A stretch of 64,000 nucleotides of DNA from the NCBI RefSeq assembly GCF_004331345.1, contig NZ_SJJZ01000001.1, forward strand, positions 124,001-188,000, in the 5' to 3' direction. The stretch is from Kribbella soli. GTDB lineage: Bacteria; Actinomycetota; Actinomycetes; Propionibacteriales; Kribbellaceae. The translations under genes and the position numbers were made by a program. Below are positions 57,505 to 64,000 of this stretch, piece by piece; positions within the stretch are counted from its first letter, which is position 1, and every line of letters starts with the position of its first letter. The notes beneath the pieces are model-generated. The model had not been told where the DNA came from and searched no databases. It saw nothing but the letters and a program-made list of their open reading frames with translations.

Positions 57505-58788
57505 ATGCCCTTGACGTACCCCATCGCGGAGCAGACGCTCGACAACGGCCTCCGGGTCGTCGTGAGCTCGGACCGCGCCGTCCCGATCGTCGCCGTCAAC
57601 CTCTGGTACGACGTCGGGTCGCGCCACGAACCACCGGGGCTGACCGGGTTCGCGCACCTCTTCGAGCACCTGATGTTCCAGGGATCGCGCAACGTCGCCT
57701 CCGGTCAGCACTTCAGCCTGCTGGAGACCGCCGGCGCCAGTCTGAACGCGAGCACGTTCTTCGATCGCACCAACTACTTCGAGTCGCTGCCCGGCGGCGG
57801 TCTCGACCTCGCGCTCTGGCTCGAGGCGGACCGGATGGGCTACCTGCTCGACGCGGTCAACCAGGAGAACCTGGACAACCAGCGTGACGTGGTCAAGGAG
57901 GAGAAGCGGCAGAGCTACGACAACCGCCCGTACGGCGATTCGTACGAGCGGCTCGTGAAGCTCGCGTTCCCCGAGGGCCACCCGTACGCGCACATGACGA
58001 TCGGGTCGATGGCCGACCTGGACGCGGCGTCGCTGGAGGACGTGCACGCGTTCTTCCGCAAGTACTACGGCCCGAACAACGCCGTCCTGACGATCGTCGG
58101 CGACGTGTCCGAGGAGGACGCGTTCGACGCCGCCAAGCGGTACTTCGGCCACCTGCCCGCGATCACCACGCCGCCGCCGGCGCCGGACGGGACGATCGGC
58201 CCGATGACCGACGTACAGCGTGACGACGTGGAGTCCGACGTACCGTCCGACCTGATCACGATGATGTTCCGGCTCCCGGTCGACGGGACGCCCGAACTGG
58301 ACGCGGCCGGGCTCGCGCTCGACATCCTCGCCGCGGGGCAGAGCGGCCGGCTGAACCGGCGGCTGGTCCGCGACGAGCAGATCGCGCAGTCGGTGTCCGG
58401 TGGTGCGCTGCCGCTGATCGGCGGGGTGTCGTTCGGGACGCTGACCGGGATCGCGTCGGACGGTATCGAGCTGCAGAAGGTCGAGGACGCGCTGCTCGAG
58501 GAGATCGAGAAGCTGGCCGCGGACGGGGTCACCTCGGAAGAGCTGGCCACGGTGCAGGCACAGGCCGAGCGGGACTGGCTCGAGCAGTTGGCGACGTGCG
58601 CAGGCCGGGCCGACGAGATCTCGCACCACGCGTTGCTGTTCGGCGATGCGAACCGGATCAACACGCGCATCGACCAGGTGCAGGCGGTGACCGTCGAGCA
58701 GGTGCAGGCGGCGGCGCAGAAGTGGATCCGCGCTTCCGGGCGCGTTCAGGTCACTTACCGCCGCAGCGAGTCGGGAGAACAAGAATGA
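57505..58788 (+). CDS. M16 peptidase, catalytic subunit
   Basis: The 427-residue protein has the inverted zinc motif HLFEH (residues about 56-60) in GFAHLFEHLMFQG with the downstream Glu in the next helix region, as in mitochondrial-processing-peptidase-like M16B enzymes. The second half lacks it, as expected. Two in-frame ATGs (57493 and 57505) are possible; the second fits the family start MPLTYPIAEQTL. It overlaps the next gene by four bases (ATGA), and the two form a heterodimer. Confidence 0.92.
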   Translation: MPLTYPIAEQTLDNGLRVVVSSDRAVPIVAVNLWYDVGSRHEPPGLTGFAHLFEHLMFQGSRNVASGQHFSLLETAGASLNASTFFDRTNYFESLPGGGLDLALWLEADRMGYLLDAVNQENLDNQRDVVKEEKRQSYDNRPYGDSYERLVKLAFPEGHPYAHMTIGSMADLDAASLEDVHAFFRKYYGPNNAVLTIVGDVSEEDAFDAAKRYFGHLPAITTPPPAPDGTIGPMTDVQRDDVESDVPSDLITMMFRLPVDGTPELDAAGLALDILAAGQSGRLNRRLVRDEQIAQSVSGGALPLIGGVSFGTLTGIASDGIELQKVEDALLEEIEKLAADGVTSEELATVQAQAERDWLEQLATCAGRADEISHHALLFGDANRINTRIDQVQAVTVEQVQAAAQKWIRASGRVQVTYRRSESGEQE

Positions 58789-60134
58789 GCCAGGTTCTGA
58801 CCACCCCGCCGGCCGTCGGCGCGCCGCGTCCGTGGAGGTTCCCGGAGGCGGTGACCACGCAGACCAGCGTCGGCGCACCGGTGCACGTCTTCGACCGTCC
58901 GGGGCAGTACGTCGCCACCGTCCGGGTGACGATCGCGATGCCGCTGATCGCCGAACCGCGCGAACTCGAAGGTGTCGCGACGATCATGTCGCGGACGCTC
59001 GACGAGGGCACCGAGCTGCATTCGGCCAACGAGTTCGCCGCCGCGCTGGAACGGCACGGAGCGGCGTACGGCGTGGACGTCAGCTCGGACGCCCTGCACG
59101 TGGAGATCTCGGTGCCGGTGTCGCATCTCGCGCCGGCGGTCGAGCTGCTCGCCGAGGCGATCACGCGGCCCGCGTTCAACCAGGCCGATGTCGGGCGGCA
59201 CGTGACGATCCGGCTCGGCGAGATCAACCAGGAGCGGGCCAACGCCGGGTACCGGGCGCGGGAAGCGTTCGCGGCGCACCTGTTCGACGCGTCGACGCGG
59301 CGGTCCCGGCCGACCGCGGGCCGGCCGGACACGATCCGTCCGCTGACGAACGTCGAGGTGGCCGACTTCTACCGGAACAACATCGGCCCGGAGCGGGCGG
59401 AGATCCTGTTCGCCGGCGACGCGACCGGTGTGGATGTCGCCGGCATCATCGACGCGGCCTTCAGCAACTGGACGTCGTCGGCCGGTACGGCGCTGGCCAC
59501 GCCGGAGCCGATCTACCTGCCGGGCAACCGGGTCGTGCTGGTCGATCGGCCGGGCTCGGTGCAGAGCCAACTGCTGATCGGGTGCGCCGGTCCGGACCGG
59601 CGGGACCCGGCGTGGGGTGCGGCCGCGGTCGCGAACCACGTCGTCGGCGGGACGATCACCTCCCGGGTCGACACCGTGCTGCGCGAGGAGAAGGGGTACA
59701 CGTACGGGACGCGGACCAGCTTCGCGGCTCCCCGCAAGGGCGGGACCTTCAGCCTCGGCGGCGCCGTACGGACCGAGGTGACCGGTGCCGCGATCGGTGA
59801 CGCGCTGCGGATCCTGCGGGAGGCCCGCGACGGCCTCACCGAGAAGGAGGTGCAGGAGGCGAAGGACAGCCTGATCCGCACCGCGCCGCTGCGCTACGAG
59901 CAGGCCGACTCCGTGGCCCAGCAGGTCGGCAGCAACATCGCGAACGGCGTACCGATCGACTTCGCCGACACGTACCTGACCAACATCGCCGCCACCACGG
60001 CGGCCGAGGCAACCGACGCCTACCGCCGGTACGTCGGCACCGACGGCCTGCTCGTGGTCGTGGTCGGAGAAGCCAAGGACGTCCGCCCGCAACTGGAGTC
60101 CCTCGACCTCGGCGACCTGATCGAGCTCAGCTGA
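58785..60134 (+). CDS. M16 peptidase-like, non-catalytic subunit
   Basis: The 449-residue partner keeps the M16 fold but lacks HxxEH (LEGVATIMSRTLDEG at that position). The C-terminal R/Y pair region REEKGYTYGTRTSF is intact, as in the substrate-binding subunit of M16B heterodimers, whose catalytic partner is encoded just upstream. Together they should degrade small peptides in the cytoplasm; no signal peptide is present on either. A strong hairpin follows the stop. Confidence 0.92.
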   Translation: MSQVLTTPPAVGAPRPWRFPEAVTTQTSVGAPVHVFDRPGQYVATVRVTIAMPLIAEPRELEGVATIMSRTLDEGTELHSANEFAAALERHGAAYGVDVSSDALHVEISVPVSHLAPAVELLAEAITRPAFNQADVGRHVTIRLGEINQERANAGYRAREAFAAHLFDASTRRSRPTAGRPDTIRPLTNVEVADFYRNNIGPERAEILFAGDATGVDVAGIIDAAFSNWTSSAGTALATPEPIYLPGNRVVLVDRPGSVQSQLLIGCAGPDRRDPAWGAAAVANHVVGGTITSRVDTVLREEKGYTYGTRTSFAAPRKGGTFSLGGAVRTEVTGAAIGDALRILREARDGLTEKEVQEAKDSLIRTAPLRYEQADSVAQQVGSNIANGVPIDFADTYLTNIAATTAAEATDAYRRYVGTDGLLVVVVGEAKDVRPQLESLDLGDLIELS

Positions 60135-60156
60135 TCTACCTGGGCTGATCGGGGTT

Positions 60157-60187
60157 CCGCTGCCCCCGGCACGGTCGGGGGCAGCGG
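60157..60187. terminator. Bidirectional terminator between M16 and CBS genes
   Basis: CCGCTGCCCCCG (60157-60168) and CGGGGGCAGCGG (60176-60187) form a perfect 12-bp stem with a 7-base loop between convergent genes. No U-tract is present on either strand. Confidence 0.8.
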
Positions 60188-60197
60188 GACCGCCCGG

Positions 60198-60623
60198 TCA
60201 CCTGCTGATGTAGTTGGAGAGTTGTTCGGTCTCGAACTCGAGTTCGCCGATCCGGGACTTGACCACGTCACCAATGCTGACCAGGCCGGCAAGGTTGCCG
60301 TCGACAACGACCGGGACGTGCCGGATCCGGCGGTCGGTCATCAACCGCATCAGGTTGTCGATCAGGTCGTCCGGCGTACAGGTGTGTACCTCCGACGTCA
60401 TGATCGCGCTGACCCGGACCTCGCCCGCGTCCGGCGTACCGTTCCAGAGCCGGACGATGTCGCGCTCGGAGACGATGCCGTCCACCGACGCTCCGTCCGC
60501 GCTGACCACGACCGCACCGATGTTGCGTTCGGCCAGCAGCGAGAGCAGTTCGGTGACAGTGGCTTCTGGGGAGATGGTGACGACCTGGTTGCCCTTACCG
60601 CGCAGTACGTCATTGATCTTCAC
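60198..60623 (-). CDS. CBS-domain protein
   Basis: The 141-residue protein consists of two CBS repeats (about 10-62 and 72-130; VVTISPEATVTELLSLLAERNIGAVVVSADG and VHTCTPDDLIDNLMRLMTDRRIRHVPVV landmarks), which usually bind adenine nucleotides and form dimers. It resembles the mycobacterial hypoxic response protein Hrp1 in size and layout, but the zinc-binding Cys/His pair of Hrp1 is not obvious. The GTG at 60623 has AGGAGG. A sensor or regulator of energy state is plausible. Confidence 0.9.
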   Translation of the reverse strand: MKINDVLRGKGNQVVTISPEATVTELLSLLAERNIGAVVVSADGASVDGIVSERDIVRLWNGTPDAGEVRVSAIMTSEVHTCTPDDLIDNLMRLMTDRRIRHVPVVVDGNLAGLVSIGDVVKSRIGELEFETEQLSNYISR

Positions 60624-60899
60624 GGAGCCTCCTGCAAGTTCGAGGACCAATACCCCAAGGTACCGGCATTCCCCCGGTCACCCCCAGTGACAACGACGGA
60701 CAACCGTCCACCCCACGAGCGCACGCCTGCCGCGTTTAGCTGTTTGAACGCTCAAGTTGGGGCTCGGGGGTGGTTCTCCGGCCGTTCGCTACTTAGTGTG
60801 ATCGCAGAGCGTGTGCGCGGAGGGGTGCACATGGTCGGTCGGGAGGGTCCGATCGTGGGGGCGGTGAAGAGGGGGGATCGCCCGCACGGTCGGCACCTC

Positions 60900-61544
60900 C
60901 TAGCGTTCGTCCTTCAGCAGGTCGATGGCAGCCTGGCGGTCCTTGACCCGGAGTTTGCGCAGTACGGACGAGATGTGGACGCGGACCGTCGTCGGTGAGA
61001 GGAACAGTCGCTTGGCGACCTCCTCGGTCGTGAGGCCTTCGCCGAGCAGGCCCATCACCTCCCACTCGCGGGACGTCAGCAGGGCCGCCTTCGATCGCCG
61101 GACCGTGCGCCGGCGCCCCGGCTCCCGGAACTCGTCGAGGATGCGCGCGACCAGCGACCGCGGGATCGCCGCCTCGCCCGACAGCACCCCGCGCAGCGCC
61201 GCAGGCAGCCGGCCGGGATCCGTGTCCTTCAGCAGATAGCCGGAAGCGCCCGCACGGAGCGAGTCGAACAGGTCGTTGTCGTCGCGGGACACGGTGAGCA
61301 TCACGATCGCGATCTCGGGCAGCAGCCGGGCGACCTCCGCGGCAGCCCGAATCCCGCCGCCGGGCATGTGGATGTCGAGCAGTACGACGTCCGGCCGGTG
61401 CTCCTCGGCGAACCGGACGGCCTGCGGCCCGTTACCGGCCTCGGCGCAGACCTCGAAACCGCCCGCCTCCAGGGCCTGCCGGATGTGCGCCCGGAGCTGA
61501 GGGTGGTCGTCCGCGATCACCACCCGGCTCGCATCCGCGTTCAC
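60900..61544 (-). CDS. NarL/FixJ-family response regulator
   Basis: The 214-residue regulator has a receiver domain with acidic pocket DD (ADDHP near 12-16), phospho-acceptor Asp in VVLLDIHMPGG near 55, and Lys in YLLKDTD, followed by a LuxR-type helix-turn-helix (LTSREWEVMGLLGEGLTTEEVAKRLFLSPTTVRVHISSVL). It is coupled to the kinase upstream by a four-base overlap (GTGA at 61541-61544), so the two are a cognate pair. The gap beyond it to the CBS gene (60624-60899, 276 bases) has no gene that I can support. Confidence 0.94.
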   Translation of the reverse strand: MNADASRVVIADDHPQLRAHIRQALEAGGFEVCAEAGNGPQAVRFAEEHRPDVVLLDIHMPGGGIRAAAEVARLLPEIAIVMLTVSRDDNDLFDSLRAGASGYLLKDTDPGRLPAALRGVLSGEAAIPRSLVARILDEFREPGRRRTVRRSKAALLTSREWEVMGLLGEGLTTEEVAKRLFLSPTTVRVHISSVLRKLRVKDRQAAIDLLKDER

Positions 61545-62893
61545 CACCTGACCACCACCGTCGTCCCCTCGTCCGGCCGCGATGTCAGGTCGAACATCCC
61601 GGGCAGCGCCTCCGCACGCTCCCGCATGCTGATCAAACCGAACCCGGTCCGCGATCCCCCCGGATCGAACCCGGCCCCGTCGTCGGAGATCCGCAGCCTG
61701 CTCCCCTCGCCGTCACGGCCCAACTCGACCCTGACCCGATCCACCTTGCCATGCCGGACCGCGTTCAGGACGGCTTCCCGGGCGATTCGGACGAGGGAGT
61801 GCCGCTGCGCCCGGTCGACCACGATCGACTCGTCGAGCTCGAGATCCAGCGTCACGCCGTACCGCTGGGCCAGTTGCTCGACTGCCCGGTGCAGGACGAG
61901 ACCGAGCGGCTCGTCGTCCGACCGCCCAAGGGCCTCCAGCATCTGCCGCGCCTCGTCCAGCGCGCGGTCGCTGGCGCCGAGGATCCGGTCGACGCGCGGG
62001 CGATCGTCGGTGAAGGACGAGACCTCGGAGCGGATGTAGCCGAGCTCCTGCAGTACGCCGTCGTGCATCTCGCGAGCGAGCCGACGCCGGTCCTCGACCA
62101 CCGCGGCCTCCGCCTGCAGCGCCCAGTGCCGGCTGATCTCGCGGCCCGCGGCGACGAGCAGCAGCAGGTACGACGCGGTGCGCAACACGCTGCCCGAGTA
62201 CAGCCAGTCCTCGCGCGCCGGCGGAAAGACCAGGTAGTTCAGCCGCGCGAACGCACCCACCGCGCAGGCGGGACCGAGCCAACGCAGCAGTACGTCGTCC
62301 CGGCTGCGAGCCTGCATCGTGAACCCGACCGCGGCCACCGCGAAGCAGGTGAACGTTACGAGTGCCGGGATCAGGGGTGCATTCGTGGTGGAGAACTCCG
62401 GCAGCGAGTCCCTCCGCCAGTACAGGACCGCACTGATCACGAGCATCACTGCGATGACCGGTGCCAGCGCCCAGTGCCGCCAGCCGCGCCGCCGTGTCTG
62501 ACGGTCCGGGACGAGGGCCGATGCGGCGATCAGCAGCGTCCCCACGATCCGCAGTCCCGGCGGCAGCCAGTTGCCGAACCCGCCGACCGGCTCGTTCTTG
62601 GCGAGCGTGACGCTCAGCAGCGCGTTCGCCGTACCGAGAACCACCAGTCCTTGCAGCAGCAGAAGATCCTGCCAGGTGTTCGTACGCCGGAACCGTCCGT
62701 AGACCAGGTACGCGAGCAGTAGCGCGACGCACGCGTTCACGGTCTCGAGCACGAGGTACGCCGCTGCGCTCTGGTACCCGAACTCGCGCTCCCACCGCCC
62801 CACCGCGACAGCCGCCGCAGCCATCCCGCCAACGAGCAAAGCGAGCGTCACGCTTCCCCGTGCCGCCCAAAAGCCACCCAGACGCCCCCTCAC
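61541..62893 (-). CDS. NarL-type sensor histidine kinase, membrane-bound
   Basis: The 450-residue kinase has six to eight N-terminal hydrophobic helices (about 10-225) and no separate extracellular domain, then a HisKA_3 dimerisation segment REMHDGVLQELGYI (His near 257) and HATPase_c (LVRIAREAVLNAVRHG, ISDDGAGFDPGG). Membrane-embedded signals such as lipid state or quinones are likely cues. A GTG at 62893 starts the first helix; the frame stays open far upstream, so the exact start is uncertain. It is divergent from the GyrI-like gene. Confidence 0.9.
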   Translation of the reverse strand: MRGRLGGFWAARGSVTLALLVGGMAAAAVAVGRWEREFGYQSAAAYLVLETVNACVALLLAYLVYGRFRRTNTWQDLLLLQGLVVLGTANALLSVTLAKNEPVGGFGNWLPPGLRIVGTLLIAASALVPDRQTRRRGWRHWALAPVIAVMLVISAVLYWRRDSLPEFSTTNAPLIPALVTFTCFAVAAVGFTMQARSRDDVLLRWLGPACAVGAFARLNYLVFPPAREDWLYSGSVLRTASYLLLLVAAGREISRHWALQAEAAVVEDRRRLAREMHDGVLQELGYIRSEVSSFTDDRPRVDRILGASDRALDEARQMLEALGRSDDEPLGLVLHRAVEQLAQRYGVTLDLELDESIVVDRAQRHSLVRIAREAVLNAVRHGKVDRVRVELGRDGEGSRLRISDDGAGFDPGGSRTGFGLISMRERAEALPGMFDLTSRPDEGTTVVVRW

Positions 62894-62980
62894 AGCTACT
62901 GACCGTACGCCGATCCCCCACACACCGAAAACGCTCCGCCCGCCCACCGAACAGCACCGGTTGTGGAATGCTCTGGGCGT

Positions 62981-63514
62981 ATGGACGTGGTGGAGCCGAC
63001 CCGGGTCGTCCGGCACGAGGCTCGGACCTGTGTCGGGATCCGAGTGGTAACGCCGTTCCGGGGGATGCTGGGGAAGCGGAACGAACTCCTGGACGAGCTC
63101 ATCGCCTGGGTCGCCGATCAGGGCATCGACGATGCCGGCCCGTTCTTTCTCCGGTTGCACGTGATCGACATGAGCGGGCCGATGGATCTGGAGGTCGGCG
63201 TCCTGACACCGACCGCCCTGCCCGGCGACGAACGGGTGCGGCCCGGCGTGCTGCCCTCCGGACGGTACGCGACGCTGACCTACCGCAATCATTCGCTCCG
63301 GGCCAACCGCGCGCTGCTCGACTGGGTTGCCGACCAAGGGCTGACCCTCGACCGGCACGAGATCGCGACCGGCGATGTCTTCGGCTGTAGGTACGAGGCC
63401 TACCGCACCGATCCGCGTACCGAGCCGCGTAAGACGAGGTGGGAGGTCGAGCTGAGTATGCGGCTGGCAGACGAGCCGGAGATTCGCCCGCATGAGACCC
63501 GCCGGAGACCGTAA
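62981..63514 (+). CDS. GyrI-like small-molecule-binding domain protein
   Basis: The 177-residue protein fits the SOUL/GyrI-like fold: ARTCVGIRVVTPFRGMLGKRNELLDELIAWVADQ at the start, PMDLEVGVLTPTALPGDERVRPGVLPSG in the middle (the DLEVGxPV-type strand) and the ending RYEAYRTDPRTEPRKTRWEVEL. Such domains bind hydrophobic or cationic drugs, as in BmrR effector domains. There is no DNA-binding part, so it may sequester a compound or act as a stand-alone sensor. It precedes an MFS exporter gene by 35 bases, a consistent pairing. Confidence 0.8.
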   Translation: MDVVEPTRVVRHEARTCVGIRVVTPFRGMLGKRNELLDELIAWVADQGIDDAGPFFLRLHVIDMSGPMDLEVGVLTPTALPGDERVRPGVLPSGRYATLTYRNHSLRANRALLDWVADQGLTLDRHEIATGDVFGCRYEAYRTDPRTEPRKTRWEVELSMRLADEPEIRPHETRRRP

Positions 63515-63549
63515 GCTCTGCAGGTTCGTCGGGCAACAAGGGGGATGCG

Positions 63550-64000
63550 GTGACTTGGCGGCAGGATCTCGCCGTACTCCGGCACCGAGACGTCCGCATC
63601 TTCGTCTCCGCTCGCTTCATCTCGATCCTCGGATCGGCGATCGCCCCGGTGGCGTTGGTGTTCGCAGTGCTGGACGTGTCGCATTCGGCCAGTGCGGTCG
63701 GGACCGTGCTGGCGGCGCGGAGCATCCCGAACATCGTGTTCCTGCTGATCGGCGGCGTGATCGCCGACCGGCTGCCCCGGCACCTGGTGCTGGTCGCGGC
63801 CAACACGATCAGCGGACTCACCCAGGGACTGGCCGCTGCGCTCGTCCTCACCGGGCACGCGACGATCTGGCAGCTCGCAGCGATCGAAGCGGTGAACGGG
63901 GTGGCGGCCGCGTTCGTGATGCCCGCGATGACCGGGATCCTGCCGTCGATCGTGGACCGGTCGGAGCTCCCCCAGGCCAACGCGATCGCCGGGTTCGCAC
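63550..64000 (+). CDS. MFS transporter, N-terminal part
   Basis: The first 150 codons of a major-facilitator transporter run off the right edge. Hydrophobic helices are visible from about residue 17, with the cytoplasmic loop GGVIADRLPRHLVLV between helices 2 and 3, the MFS motif A (GxxxDRxxRR) in a variant form. It resembles enterobactin-exporter-like or drug-exporter MFS proteins. The GTG at 63550 is used; the ATG at 63545 opens only a two-codon frame. It follows the GyrI-like gene. Confidence 0.88.
   Translation, partial: MTWRQDLAVLRHRDVRIFVSARFISILGSAIAPVALVFAVLDVSHSASAVGTVLAARSIPNIVFLLIGGVIADRLPRHLVLVAANTISGLTQGLAAALVLTGHATIWQLAAIEAVNGVAAAFVMPAMTGILPSIVDRSELPQANAIAGFA

Noticed and set aside
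60624..60899. Possible small gene between the CBS and response-regulator genes
   Set aside because: Frames here are short, lack a convincing Shine-Dalgarno and show no recognisable protein; I see only a short TTGA/TCAA dyad.
1..64000. Prophage, insertion sequence, tRNA or biosynthetic gene cluster
   Set aside because: No transposase, integrase, phage structural gene, tRNA cloverleaf or PKS/NRPS gene was seen; the only repeats are short intergenic ones.

Overview
The window is chromosomal DNA of a high-GC actinomycete. Supporting evidence is a fused 2-oxoglutarate decarboxylase (Kgd), WhiB1, a PdtaS-type kinase, a mycothiol-type anti-sigma/SigR pair, the 24-residue actinobacterial ribosomal protein bL37, many GTG starts and several mRNAs that look leaderless. 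Kribbella or a close Propionibacteriales relative is my best guess, but this is inference from gene content. The run rsbW-sigma, whiB1, pdtaS, rsrA-sigR, aroA, rsgA and hisN resembles a conserved actinobacterial core neighbourhood. I see no rRNA, tRNA, CRISPR array, insertion sequence or prophage.

Layout. 1-4.5 kb: the N-terminus of a copper P-type ATPase with a CsoR-type operator, an ABC-F ATPase with an attenuator-like leader, and FadR/GntR and LuxR regulators. 4.5-9.7 kb: kgd, a DUF6104 protein and an AAA ATPase. 9.7-14.7 kb: an ArsR regulator and cation antiporter around a perfect 20-bp palindrome, an AT-hook WhiB-like protein, GNAT, MDR oxidoreductase and malic enzyme. 15-20.4 kb: two tandem polar-amino-acid ABC cassettes sharing a promoter-like motif. 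20.5-24.6 kb: anti-sigma/sigma-B pair, whiB1 with a CRP-like site, pdtaS. 24.6-32 kb: DUF2785, an EEP phosphatase, a DUF3311/SSS symporter pair, and a coupled pair of membrane HD-GYP proteins of which one is catalytically degenerate. 32-39.7 kb: bL37, an XRE-NB-ARC-TPR regulator, rsrA-sigR with an autoregulatory promoter, hydrolase, SRAP protein, ATP-grasp ligase, degenerate GGDEF protein. 39.9-45.8 kb: an ECF sigma fused to its own zinc-finger/membrane/extracellular part, then a T-box-controlled operon of archaeal-type AspRS, APH-like kinase and M20 peptidase. 45.9-55.7 kb: an SOS-boxed DUF222-HNH gene, beta-lactamase-like protein, DUF4097 protein, APH-like protein, a DsbA-type oxidoreductase with a SigR promoter, DoxX, aroA-rsgA, DUF2231, hisN. 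55.8-64 kb: an ECF42-type sigma/DGPF pair, an M16 heterodimer, CBS protein, two-component system, GyrI-like protein and the start of an MFS transporter.

How the parts connect. Central metabolism (kgd, malic enzyme, aroA, hisN) is embedded in dense regulatory genes: four sigma factors, two WhiB proteins, two phosphorelay kinases, and GntR, ArsR, LuxR and STAND regulators. SigR links at least its own operon and the DsbA-type gene through matching GGAAT-N18-GTT promoters.

The most notable signals are: (i) a translational T-box leader in front of a second-type aspartyl-tRNA synthetase operon; (ii) a leader with a short upstream ORF and mutually exclusive hairpins before the ABC-F gene; (iii) a 116/117-bp structured repeat present twice (13366-13481 inverted, 22917-23033) with paired substitutions in its stems; (iv) the sigma/anti-sigma fusion; (v) the active/degenerate HD-GYP pair behind two exact operator-like repeats.
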